Shown: positions 34,589-44,085 of the stretch, one piece after another
Position numbering within the stretch: position 1 is the first letter of the stretch
How the letters are laid out: each line of letters starts with the position of its first letter
NCBI GenBank assembly: GCA_041394945.1
Contig: JAWKHH010000003.1
Coordinates: forward strand, 1,116,001 to 1,180,000
Length of the DNA: 64,000 nt
From: Bryobacteraceae bacterium
Lineage (GTDB): Bacteria > Acidobacteriota > Terriglobia > Bryobacterales > Bryobacteraceae
Direction: 5' to 3'
The notes under the pieces: generated by a model
Told to the model about the DNA's origin: nothing
The model's input: the letters and a program-made list of their open reading frames with translations, nothing else
Database searches by the model: none
Made by a program: the position numbers and the translations under genes

Positions 34589-35269
34589 TCAGGCGGCATG
34601 AGTCAGTTGATCCGCCGTCAGGGTCGTGAGCAGATTCCAATGCGCCGCCGCCGCCGGACGGTGCTCGCGAACCCAATCCCGTTCGGCGGACGACATCGAC
34701 TCGCGGCACAACGTGCCCTCGGCCGCCAGCCGCGATCGTTCCAGGCCTGTCAACGTGTCGGCAAGCGCGGCCTCGGCATCCGGCTTCGCGAGCGTCAACG
34801 CAAGACACACCACGTAACCGAGGCGGTTCTGTAGATTCAGCAGACGGCATTGCGCGGTGAGCCACTCCCTGTCGAGATCCGGGAACCCGGCCAGCACCCA
34901 AGGCAGCGCCTCAACCAGGCGCACATCCAGATCCTCATTCGCTAAAGCGGTCGCCACAACAAGCGCCGGATTCATCGGTTTGGCCGCCCTTTTCCAGTAC
35001 GCGAACCCAGGATAGGCCAAGAAAGACAATTGCGCCGTCAACTCGCGCGGGTCCAGTGGCGTAAGCCGCGCATCGAGGGCGGGCAACGGCAGCGCCACCG
35101 GGGAGAACTGGAAGTCCCGCACCGCCTTCAACGCGACCTTTGCGGGCACGGACCGTGTTCCACTCTCGAACTGCGCGTAGTAAGGCTGAGACACGCCGAG
35201 TTTGGCCGCTGCCTCTGCCTGTGTCCATCCACGAGCGAGTCGAGCTGTCTTGAGACCAGCGGGCTTCAT
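34589..35269 (-). CDS. XRE-family HTH regulator, probable partner of the nucleotidyltransferase
   Basis: 226 residues. N-terminal XRE HTH (residues about 5-60: ARGWTQAEAAAKLGVSQPYY, then FESGTRSVPA), followed by a helical region of unknown fold (about 75-226). It precedes and is co-directional with a DUF6036 nucleotidyltransferase. A perfect inverted repeat lies 12-28 bases upstream of its ATG inside a probable promoter, as expected for an autoregulated antitoxin/regulator. The C-terminal domain is not recognised. Confidence 0.8.
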   Translation of the reverse strand: MKPAGLKTARLARGWTQAEAAAKLGVSQPYYAQFESGTRSVPAKVALKAVRDFQFSPVALPLPALDARLTPLDPRELTAQLSFLAYPGFAYWKRAAKPMNPALVVATALANEDLDVRLVEALPWVLAGFPDLDREWLTAQCRLLNLQNRLGYVVCLALTLAKPDAEAALADTLTGLERSRLAAEGTLCRESMSSAERDWVREHRPAAAAHWNLLTTLTADQLTHAA

Positions 35270-35280
35270 CTGTCTCTATT

Positions 35281-35297
35281 ATTGCAAATCTTGCAAT
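35281..35297 (-). promoter_or_regulatory. Probable operator and promoter of the HTH-nucleotidyltransferase pair
   Basis: ATTGCAA-ATC-TTGCAAT is a perfect 7-base inverted repeat with a three-base centre. On the minus strand it sits largely between a TTGCGT (-35-like) and an ATAATA (-10-like) element 17 bases apart, so a bound HTH dimer would block the promoter. It ends 12 bases before the ATG. Confidence 0.75.
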
Positions 35298-35635
35298 GGA
35301 CGCAAGCCGGCTCCCATCCGGCAACCGCCCCGTCGTATCAATGACTGGCGAGATCCCCCGGCACTCGAACATTTCCCGCTCGCCAATTTCCCCAACCCCC
35401 TCAAACCACACCACTTCCCAAACCCGATTTTGCGCGCCACCCCACCCCTCCCCCGAAACTCATCCCAGGCCGCGATCCCCGGCCCGCACGGCCCCGGTCG
35501 GCCGCCGGAATTTGGCTTCGTTCCGCTCAGCGAACCCAATTTCTCGGCCCGTAAGCCACTGAAAACATGGGAAACACATCGAAAAATCGCATCAACGAAA
35601 CGACGGAACGGAGCCAATCGGAGTATCCTTGCAGA
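35298..35635. other. Non-coding stretch
   Basis: About 340 bases between the HTH operator and the damaged lactonase. No convincing gene, RNA or repeat was seen; it should hold the promoter of the lactonase gene. Confidence 0.5.
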
Positions 35636-36828
<1,193 letters not shown>

Positions 36829-36867
36829 AGCTCTGGACTTTCAGTCGCGTTACAAATATACTTCGGT

Positions 36868-36896
36868 ACCAGGACTCATCGAACGAAAGTCCTGGT
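36868..36896. promoter_or_regulatory. Inverted repeat upstream of the second lactonase
   Basis: ACCAGGACT and AGTCCTGGT pair perfectly over nine bases with an 11-base loop, ending 32 bases before the ATG. No T run follows, so it is more likely an operator or leader hairpin than a terminator of the preceding gene. Confidence 0.5.
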
Positions 36897-36928
36897 GCTC
36901 TCGACTCGCCGTAAGGAGAATCTGTCGT

Positions 36929-38143
36929 ATGGATCGCTCGCAGAGTCATTCCAATCCCAAGCCCGGCCTTCCGCGCCGAAGCTTCCTCCGGACAGCGGCC
37001 GTCGCCGCCGCCTCAACCCGCCTCGCCGCCCAAAGCGGCACGATCATGGCCTACGTCGGCGCATATACCGACCGCGGCAAAGGCATCCACATCTTCACCC
37101 TCGATCAGAACGACGGCGCCCTCCGCCCGTTCAAGATCCTCACCGGTCTCCCCAGCCCCTCGTCCCTCTACATCCATCCCAACCGTAGGTACCTGTACGC
37201 AGGCAACGAAATCTCCAACTTCATGGGCAATCGCGACGGTTCCGTCACCGCCGTCGCCATCGATCCCGCCACCGGCGACCTGAAGATCCTCAACGCCATC
37301 AGTTCCGGCGGACGCGGCCCGGCCCACGTCTCCGTCGACCCGACCGGAAAGTACGTCTTCACCGCCAACTACGGCGCAGGCACCGTCGGCGTCCTCTCCA
37401 TCAACGACGATGGCTCGCTCGGCAAAGTCACCGATACCAAAACCATCTCTGGCCCGCTCGGCACGCAGCCCGCCACGGACGCACCTCCCGGCAGCTTTGC
37501 CATCTCCGGCCACGACGCGCCCCACGTCCATATGGCTCTCATGGACCCCCTCGGCCGCTTCCTCCTCGCGAGCGACCTCGGCACCGACCGCGTCTACATC
37601 TTCCGCCTCGACCCCGCCACCGGCACTCTCACGCCCAACACCCCCGAGTTCGTCCAGGCCACCAACGGCGCAGGCCCCCGCCACTTCGCGTTTCATCCCA
37701 ACGGCCGCTTCCTGTTCGTCCTCAACGAAGAGGCCTCCACGATGAACGTGATGAAGTGGGACCCCGGCAGCGGCGAGGCCACCATTCAACAAACCATCTC
37801 CACGCTTCCCTCCGGTTACGAAGGCACTAACTATTCCTCCGAGATCGTCGCGACCCCCGACGGCCGCTTCGTCTACTGCGGGAACCGACTCCACGATACC
37901 GTTGCGATTTTCTCGGTCGATCCCTCCAACGGCTCAGCCAAGCTCGTCGATCTCGTCTGGACCCGGGGCAGTTACCCCCGTAACTTCGCCATCGACCCCA
38001 CCGGCAATTACATGTACGTGCTCCATTCCCGCAGCGATAACATCACCACCTTCCGGGTGAATCGCAACACGGGCGGACTCAGCTTTACCGGAAAGTTCAC
38101 TGGCGTCGGCAACCCGTCGGAGATCCGTTTCCTCCGCCTCTGA
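36929..38143 (+). CDS. Exported lactonase-family beta-propeller protein
   Basis: 404 residues. Twin-arginine-type signal (PRRSFLRTAAVAAAST), then a seven-bladed lactonase propeller (PF10282, the Pgl/3-carboxymuconate cyclase-like family): MAYVGAYTDRGKGIHIF, NAISSGGRGPAHVSVDP, GSFAISGHDAPHVHMAL, VYCGNRLHDTVAIFSVD. Members act on sugar lactones or related substrates; here export suggests a periplasmic or surface role and the substrate is unknown. AAGGAG precedes the start. It is the intact half of a tandem duplication. Confidence 0.9.
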   Translation: MDRSQSHSNPKPGLPRRSFLRTAAVAAASTRLAAQSGTIMAYVGAYTDRGKGIHIFTLDQNDGALRPFKILTGLPSPSSLYIHPNRRYLYAGNEISNFMGNRDGSVTAVAIDPATGDLKILNAISSGGRGPAHVSVDPTGKYVFTANYGAGTVGVLSINDDGSLGKVTDTKTISGPLGTQPATDAPPGSFAISGHDAPHVHMALMDPLGRFLLASDLGTDRVYIFRLDPATGTLTPNTPEFVQATNGAGPRHFAFHPNGRFLFVLNEEASTMNVMKWDPGSGEATIQQTISTLPSGYEGTNYSSEIVATPDGRFVYCGNRLHDTVAIFSVDPSNGSAKLVDLVWTRGSYPRNFAIDPTGNYMYVLHSRSDNITTFRVNRNTGGLSFTGKFTGVGNPSEIRFLRL

Positions 38144-38167
38144 TATCGTCTACACTGTAGATGATAT
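38143..38167. promoter_or_regulatory. Probable PadR operator overlapping the start codon
   Basis: ATATCGTCTAC, centre ACT, GTAGATGATAT: 11-base arms with a single mismatch. The dyad touches the lactonase stop on one side and covers the first two bases of the PadR ATG on the other. PadR proteins usually bind such dyads at their own promoter. Confidence 0.78.
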
Positions 38168-38489
38168 GTCCAAGGACCACCTCGGCGAGTTCGAGCAGAT
38201 CGTCCTGCTAGCCGTCGCCCGCCTCCGCGACGACGCTTACGGCGCTGCCGTCAAACGCGAGATCGAGTCCCGCACCGGGCGCGCCGTCACCATCGGCGCG
38301 CTCTACGCGACTCTCGATCGACTCGAGGCCAAGCGCTACGTCCACTCCTGGTTTGGCGACCCCACGCCCGAACGCGGCGGCCGCGCCAAACGCCACTTCG
38401 AGCTCCGTCCAGCCGGCGCCGAAGCCCTTGCCCGATCCCGCGACATGATGGATCGCATGTGGAAAGGCGTTCGTCTTGACCGCGCCTGA
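38166..38489 (+). CDS. PadR-family transcriptional regulator
   Basis: 107 residues, a short PadR: winged helix at the N-terminus (EFEQIVLLAVARLRDDAYGAAV, GRAVTIGALYATLDRLEAK) and a short C-terminal helix. Its end overlaps the start of the ADOP permease by 14 bases, the standard acidobacterial arrangement in which PadR controls the adjacent permease. There is no Shine-Dalgarno before the ATG; the start lies within the dyad, so initiation may be leaderless. Confidence 0.9.
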   Translation: MSKDHLGEFEQIVLLAVARLRDDAYGAAVKREIESRTGRAVTIGALYATLDRLEAKRYVHSWFGDPTPERGGRAKRHFELRPAGAEALARSRDMMDRMWKGVRLDRA

Positions 38490-41055
38490 TCCGCCGAAAG
38501 CCGCCGAACAGTTGGTCCGCGCCCTGATCGGCGGACCCGACGGTGACGCCGCCGCCGGCGACCTTCGCGAGGAGTTCCACGCCCGCGGCGGCGGAGCCCT
38601 CTGGTACTGGACGCAAGCCCTCTCCTGCATCGCCGTCCGCCTCTCGCCCTTCCGCCGCGGCCTCCCCGATCTCTCGCGAGACTTCCACTACGCCCTCCGC
38701 ACTGTCCGCCGAAATCCGGGCTACGCCACCGCGGCCATGTTGTGCCTGGCCCTGGGCATCGGCGTGAATACGAGTATCTTCAGCCTGATCGATGAGTTAT
38801 TCTTCCGCCCCCTTCCCGTGCCCGAGCCCGCCCGTGTCGTCCGCTTCAGTAAGGAGCGGAATGAGAGCTTCCTCTGGCAGGACACCGTCGAGTTACGCAA
38901 GCGCAACGGCTCCTTCGCGAACCTCGCCGCTTACTCCGCCGGCATGACCGGCATTGAGGTCAACGGCGTCGCGCAAGTCGCCATGGCCGAATGGATCTCC
39001 GCCGACTACGACGATGCCCTCCGCCTCCCGGCCCACCGCGGCCGTTGGTTCACTCCCGCCGACGAAGCCCGCGGCGCGGAACCCGCCGCCGTCATCAGCC
39101 ACCGCCTCTGGACCCGCTACTACGGACAGGACCCCGGGATCATCGGCAAGACCATCCGCATCGAGACCGAATACTATCGCATCGCGGGTGTCGCGCCGGC
39201 GGGCTTCTCCGGCGTCTTCCCACCGCACGATTGCTCGGTATGGATCCCCTATACGGTCTTCCCGCCGTTCCGGAAACGCCTCGAAGCCGGCGCGACCACG
39301 CGAGCCTCGCTCATTGGCCGGCTCCGGCCCGGAGTCTCGATCGCAGCGGCCCGGAACGAGGCCGACGCGCTCGACACACGGATCCGCCACGACTTTCCCC
39401 GCCCACAGGACCCCAACCGTCCCGACCACATCCCCTTCACACTGACGACGGCCTCCGGCGCAGTCCCGCAAGCCCAGCGCATGATGCTCCCGTTCGCGGC
39501 GCTGATGTTACTCGTCGTCGGCGCGGTGTTGCTCATCGCCTGCGTCAACGTCGCGAACTTACTCCTCGCGCGAGCTTCGGTCCGGCGCCACGAGATGGAC
39601 GTCCGCCGCGCGCTCGGCGCGAGCCGCTGGCGGTTGGTGCGCCAGTCGCTCGCCGAGAGCGCCGTGCTCGCCGCCGGCGGCGCTGGTCTCGGTCTCCTGC
39701 TCGGCGGATGGGCCAACCACACCCTCGGCCTGATGCTTCCGGCGATGCCCAAGGCGTTGAACGTCGCCCTCCATCTCGATCTCAACTGGCGCGTGGCGGC
39801 GATTACCGCCGCCGTCTCGCTCGGCGCGGCCCTGCTGTTCGGCCTCTCCCCCGCGCTCGAGCAAACGCGCGCCACTATCAGCCACACTCGCCAATCCCGC
39901 CGCCGCGACGCCTTGGTCGTCGTGCAGGTGGCCGTGTCGCTGCTGCTCCTCATCACCGCCGGACTCTTCCTTCGCGCTCTGTCTTCGGCCGAAAACCTCG
40001 ACCCCGGCTTCGCCACTGGACAGCGCCTCACCGCGCGCCTGTACATCTCGCCGCCTGAGTACACGGAGGAATCCGGCCGCGTCTTCTATCAACGCCTCCT
40101 CGACGAAGTAACCGCCGCCCCCGGCGTCCGAGGCGCCGCCCTCAGCTACTCGCTTCCGTTCAGCTTCAACGGCGGCGCCTGCCTCTCCGCGAACCGTACC
40201 GCTGAACCGCGCCGCGCCGGAGCAAGCACCATCGCCGGCGACTACTTCCGCGTGATGAAAATCCCCATTGAATCGGGGCGCGCCTTCGGCCCGCAGGATA
40301 CCGCCGCCTCAGAGCGCGCAATCGTCGTCAACCAGACGCTCGCCCGCCGCTACTTCCCCGGAGAAGACGTGATCGGCAAGGCGGTCTGGCTCGGCTGTAA
40401 CGATGGCGACCGCCAGCCGGCACGCGTCGTCGGCGTCGCCAGAGACAGTAAGTACTCCGCCGTCGGCGAAGCGGCCGAGCCCTATCTCTACCGGCCGCAT
40501 TCCCAGGACTGGACCGGTCTCATGGTCCTGTTCGTCCACACGCCCGGCGAGCCCGACGGCTTCATCCCCACCCTCAACGGCATTCTCACCCGCCTCGATC
40601 CGAAGCTCCGCATGCTCGAGACCCTTCCCCTCGCCGAGCACGTCTCGCGATCGCTCTGGCAGGTTCGCTGGGAAGCCTCGATGCTCGCCGCCTTTGGCTT
40701 CCTCGCCATCGTCCTCGGCGCAATCGGACTCTATGGCGTCGTCGCCTACGCCGTCGCGCAACGAACGCGCGAAATCGGAATCCGGATGGCCATGGGCGCT
40801 CGCCGTGAGGATGTCGTCTGGATGGTGCTTGCCCGCGGCCTGCGTCTCACCGCCATCGGCATCGCCGCCGGACTCGCGCTCGCCGCCGCCATCACCCGCT
40901 TCCTCCGCTCGTTCCTCTACGGGGTGAGCCCCATGGACCCGCTCACCTTCGCCGCCGCGGCGCTGTTCTGGATCGCCGTCGCCATGCTCGCCAGCTACGT
41001 GCCCGCGCGGCGCGCCGCCCGCGTCGAACCGGTCGTCGCGCTGCGGTACGAATAG
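38476..41055 (+). CDS. ADOP-type ABC permease (MacB/FtsX-like)
   Basis: 859 residues. An N-terminal cytoplasmic segment of about 85 residues precedes MacB periplasmic-core and FtsX units arranged twice: a first TM at about 85-110, then a periplasmic domain and three TMs (LLVVGAVLLIACVNVANLLLAR and following), then a second core and three final TMs (VAYAVAQRTREIGIRMAMGAR). This matches the Acidobacterial Duplicated Orphan Permease group, which has no ATPase beside it. It presumably moves lipids, drugs or antibiotic peptides; unknown. Start TTG at 38476 overlaps the PadR end. Confidence 0.88.
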   Translation: MTAPDPPKAAEQLVRALIGGPDGDAAAGDLREEFHARGGGALWYWTQALSCIAVRLSPFRRGLPDLSRDFHYALRTVRRNPGYATAAMLCLALGIGVNTSIFSLIDELFFRPLPVPEPARVVRFSKERNESFLWQDTVELRKRNGSFANLAAYSAGMTGIEVNGVAQVAMAEWISADYDDALRLPAHRGRWFTPADEARGAEPAAVISHRLWTRYYGQDPGIIGKTIRIETEYYRIAGVAPAGFSGVFPPHDCSVWIPYTVFPPFRKRLEAGATTRASLIGRLRPGVSIAAARNEADALDTRIRHDFPRPQDPNRPDHIPFTLTTASGAVPQAQRMMLPFAALMLLVVGAVLLIACVNVANLLLARASVRRHEMDVRRALGASRWRLVRQSLAESAVLAAGGAGLGLLLGGWANHTLGLMLPAMPKALNVALHLDLNWRVAAITAAVSLGAALLFGLSPALEQTRATISHTRQSRRRDALVVVQVAVSLLLLITAGLFLRALSSAENLDPGFATGQRLTARLYISPPEYTEESGRVFYQRLLDEVTAAPGVRGAALSYSLPFSFNGGACLSANRTAEPRRAGASTIAGDYFRVMKIPIESGRAFGPQDTAASERAIVVNQTLARRYFPGEDVIGKAVWLGCNDGDRQPARVVGVARDSKYSAVGEAAEPYLYRPHSQDWTGLMVLFVHTPGEPDGFIPTLNGILTRLDPKLRMLETLPLAEHVSRSLWQVRWEASMLAAFGFLAIVLGAIGLYGVVAYAVAQRTREIGIRMAMGARREDVVWMVLARGLRLTAIGIAAGLALAAAITRFLRSFLYGVSPMDPLTFAAAALFWIAVAMLASYVPARRAARVEPVVALRYE

Positions 41056-41074
41056 CCGGTACACTGGTCGGTTC

Positions 41075-42178
41075 ATGCGACTCGTATCCGCTCTATTCCT
41101 TCTTTGCGCGCTCACGCTGCCCGTGCACGCCAGGCGCGCCAAGAACATCATCCTGCTTCTCGCCGACGCCGGCGGCGTCTCCACCGTCAACGCCGCCAGC
41201 ATCCTCGGCTACGACGCGCCGCAGAAGCTCTACATCCAAAGCTGGCCGAACATCGCGCTTTCCGATACGTCAACCGCGTCGCGGTGGGTGAGCGATTCCG
41301 CCGCCGGGATGACGGCCATCGTCACCGGCGTCAAGACGCACAATGGCGTGATCAGCGAGGGTCCCGACGCCGTCCGCGGCAAGCAGGACGGCAAGCCGCT
41401 GATGACGATCCTCGAGTACGCCGAACGCGCCGGCCTCGCCACCGGCGTCATCTCGAACATGCCGATCACCGACGCCACGCCCGGCGCCTGCTACGCCCAC
41501 GTGAGCGACCGCGCGATGTGGGGCCACATCTTCCAGCAGCTACTGACTCCCAGGGTCGGCGACGGCGTCGACATTCTCTTCGGCCCGGGACGCAAGCGCA
41601 TCTGGGACACGGCCGCCAAGGCCAACATCGACCTCGACGCGCTCGCTCGCGAGAAGGGCCGCCCGGTGCTCACCACACTCGACGAAGTGGAGCCCGGCGC
41701 GCGCCGCGCCGTGGTTGTGATGGACGACGGATTCGATCTGAACCGAGCCGTGAAGATGGCCCTCCCGGCGCTCAAGGAGAACAGGAAGGGCTTCTTCCTG
41801 ATGATCGAATCCGACGCGCACACCGACAACCCGGCCGCAGGCCTGAAGCGGCTCGTCGACTTCGACAAACTCATCCGGGAGATCGCAGGCATGGTCAATA
41901 TGAAAGAGACCCTGCTGCTGTTCACCGCCGATCACTCCTTTGACCTCCGCCTCCGCGGCGGCACGCGCGGCGAGCCCATCCTGAAGGGTCTCGACGAGTT
42001 CCGCGCCAAGAATCCCAAGGGCCCGGTGCGCATCCCGGCGCTGATGGTGGACGGCAGCCACACCGGCGAAGAGGTGATCGCCGCCGGCGTCGGGCCGGGC
42101 TCTGAGAAGGTGCACGGCTTCCTTTCCAACACCGATCTGTTTAAGATCATGATGTCCGCCTATGGCTGGAAGGAGTAA
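41075..42178 (+). CDS. Exported PhoA-type alkaline phosphatase
   Basis: 367 residues with a signal peptide (SALFLLCALTLPVHA). The alkaline phosphatase motif is VSDSAAGMTAIVTG, with the nucleophile at Ser75; the metal Asp in LLLADAGG and the TADHS motif near the C-terminus are present. The usual EGGRIDHAHH segment is changed to ESDAHTDNPAAG. It should release phosphate from periplasmic esters. It lies 19 bases after the ADOP gene and three bases before the sulfite-oxidase-like gene. Confidence 0.88.
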   Translation: MRLVSALFLLCALTLPVHARRAKNIILLLADAGGVSTVNAASILGYDAPQKLYIQSWPNIALSDTSTASRWVSDSAAGMTAIVTGVKTHNGVISEGPDAVRGKQDGKPLMTILEYAERAGLATGVISNMPITDATPGACYAHVSDRAMWGHIFQQLLTPRVGDGVDILFGPGRKRIWDTAAKANIDLDALAREKGRPVLTTLDEVEPGARRAVVVMDDGFDLNRAVKMALPALKENRKGFFLMIESDAHTDNPAAGLKRLVDFDKLIREIAGMVNMKETLLLFTADHSFDLRLRGGTRGEPILKGLDEFRAKNPKGPVRIPALMVDGSHTGEEVIAAGVGPGSEKVHGFLSNTDLFKIMMSAYGWKE

Positions 42179-42181
42179 CCC

Positions 42182-43291
42182 ATGAGCATCCCTCGCCGGC
42201 AGATGATCGCCCTGCCCCTGGCGGCATGGCTCGCCGAAGCCGCCGAACCGGGCGAGACACCGATCCCGTTCGACGGCGCGCCGAAGTTCGACCCCGCCAA
42301 GCCCCGCCTCCCCTGGGACAAGCACGGCGAGTGGATCACGCCTGACGATGAGTTCTTCTGGGTTGGCCACTACGGCTATCCAAACGTGGACGCTGCCTCG
42401 TGGAAGCTCGAGATCGCCGGCCTCGTCGACCGTCCGCGCTCGTTCACCCTCGACGATCTTCGCAAGCGCAAGGCCCGCGAGATGCCCGTGACCATGGAGT
42501 GCTCCGGCAATCCGCCCACGGGCGGACTCATCGGCAACAGCATGTGGAAGGGCGCGCCGCTCGCGCCCATTCTGAAAGAATGCGGCGTGAAGCCCGAAGC
42601 GATCGAAGTTGTCGTCTTCGCCGCCGACACGGGCACGGAGAAGATTCGTGGCGGCGAGTATAAGCAGAACTTCGCGCGCAGTCTTTCCACCAAGGAATCG
42701 ATGCGCGACGACATCCTGCTCTGCTACGAGATGAACGGCAAGCCGCTCACGACGAACCACGGCGCGCCAGTGCGTCTGATCGTCCCCGGCTGGTACGGAG
42801 TGGCGTGGGTGAAGTGGCTGACGCGCATCGAGCTGCACGACCGCGCACTGCTCGGCCGCTTCATGGGCCGCGACTACGTCACCATCCGCGGAGAACAGAG
42901 AGGCGACTCCGTGTTGTGGAGGAAAACTTCGGTCGGGCGGATGAACCTGAAATCGGTTCCGGCACGCGTGGCCAAGCGCTCGGACGGCTCGCTTCGCGTG
43001 TACGGCGCGGCGTGGTCCGACGGGACGCCGATCAAGAGCGTCGAGGTCTCGATCGACGGAGGCGAGTGGCAATCGGCGAAGCTCGAGAAGAACCGGGGCG
43101 GTCCTCACTGCTGGACCTTCTGGACGTGGGACTGGAAGGGCGCCGGCGCCGGCGAGCATACCGTCGCCTCGCGCGCCATCGACGCCAAGGGACACATGCA
43201 ACCCGCGCCCGAGGATCCGTGGATCAAGCTCAAGAAGACCTACTGGGAAGCGAACCAGCAGGCGGTGCGCAAGATCACGATCCCGGCATGA
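42182..43291 (+). CDS. Sulfite-oxidase-like molybdopterin enzyme
   Basis: 369 residues. A short N-terminal hydrophobic region (IALPLAAWLAEAAEP) is followed by the oxidoreductase molybdopterin domain with the molybdenum-ligating Cys107 in TMECSGN, then a Mo-co dimerisation domain (SVGRMNLKSV to the end, with TPIKSVEVSIDGGEW). This is the SoxC/sulfite dehydrogenase-like family. It oxidises sulfite or a related small substrate; no haem partner is adjacent. Its stop overlaps the methyltransferase ATG (ATGA). Confidence 0.88.
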   Translation: MSIPRRQMIALPLAAWLAEAAEPGETPIPFDGAPKFDPAKPRLPWDKHGEWITPDDEFFWVGHYGYPNVDAASWKLEIAGLVDRPRSFTLDDLRKRKAREMPVTMECSGNPPTGGLIGNSMWKGAPLAPILKECGVKPEAIEVVVFAADTGTEKIRGGEYKQNFARSLSTKESMRDDILLCYEMNGKPLTTNHGAPVRLIVPGWYGVAWVKWLTRIELHDRALLGRFMGRDYVTIRGEQRGDSVLWRKTSVGRMNLKSVPARVAKRSDGSLRVYGAAWSDGTPIKSVEVSIDGGEWQSAKLEKNRGGPHCWTFWTWDWKGAGAGEHTVASRAIDAKGHMQPAPEDPWIKLKKTYWEANQQAVRKITIPA

Positions 43292-44001
43292 GCTGGGATC
43301 CGGCGCTCTATGAGCGCGGCCACTCCTTCGTCTGGAAACTCGGCGCAGACCTCATCGGCCTCCTCGCGCCGCAGCCCGGCGAGCGCATCCTCGACGTGGG
43401 TTGCGGCACGGGTCAACTCACAAGCCAGATCGCCGAAGCGGGCGCTGACGTCACCGGCATCGACGCCTCGGCCGATATGGTCGCGCAGGCGAGGAGTAAC
43501 TTCGCCGCGCTGACGTTCGAGCAAGCCGACATCACGGCATACCGCACGGATCGCACTTTCGACGCGGTGTTCTCGAATGCCGCGCTGCATTGGGTGCTGG
43601 ACGCCGAGGCCGCTGTCGCTTCCATCTCCGGCGCATTGAGGCCCGGCGGACGCCTCGTCGCCGAGTTCGGCGGCAAGGGCAACGTCGGCTTGGTGCTTGG
43701 CGCGGTTCAAGAGCTTGCCGGCATCGCCAACCCCTGGTACTTCCCCTCGGTTGGTGAGTACGCGACGCTACTCGAGCGCCAATGCCTCGAAGTGGCGCAG
43801 GCATTTCTTTTCAACCGGCCGACGCGCACCGAAGACGGCGAATCCGGACTGCGCGACTGGATGCGGATGTTCGGCCGTGACTGGCCACGCGACGAAACGT
43901 TCCTCCGCGCGATGGAGGAAGGGCTTCGTGCCCGGCTTTATCGCGACGGCGCGTGGTACATCGACTACCGCCGGATCCGTGTAGTAGCCATCAAGCTTTA
44001 A
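43288..44001 (+). CDS. Class I SAM-dependent methyltransferase
   Basis: 237 residues. The Rossmann motif I is ILDVGCGTGQLTSQIAEAG; VTGIDASADMVAQAR, SNAALHWVLD and LRPGGRLVAEFGGKGN follow, as in the UbiE/trans-aconitate methyltransferase group (TamB-like). The HW motif is seen in trans-aconitate 2-methyltransferases, but the substrate cannot be fixed. Coupled to the sulfite-oxidase-like gene by an ATGA overlap. Confidence 0.88.
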   Translation: MSWDPALYERGHSFVWKLGADLIGLLAPQPGERILDVGCGTGQLTSQIAEAGADVTGIDASADMVAQARSNFAALTFEQADITAYRTDRTFDAVFSNAALHWVLDAEAAVASISGALRPGGRLVAEFGGKGNVGLVLGAVQELAGIANPWYFPSVGEYATLLERQCLEVAQAFLFNRPTRTEDGESGLRDWMRMFGRDWPRDETFLRAMEEGLRARLYRDGAWYIDYRRIRVVAIKL

Positions 44002-44085
44002 CGCCAGATCCTCCGCCGCCTCCTGTCACCATTTCCCTCCGATTGCCGCTTACCTGGCAGGCAGACACCACAGGAGGTCCCTATC

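Noticed and set aside
41540..43201. 553-residue minus-strand open frame opposite the phosphatase and sulfite-oxidase-like genes
   Set aside because: Both plus-strand genes have active-site motifs; the antisense frame has none.
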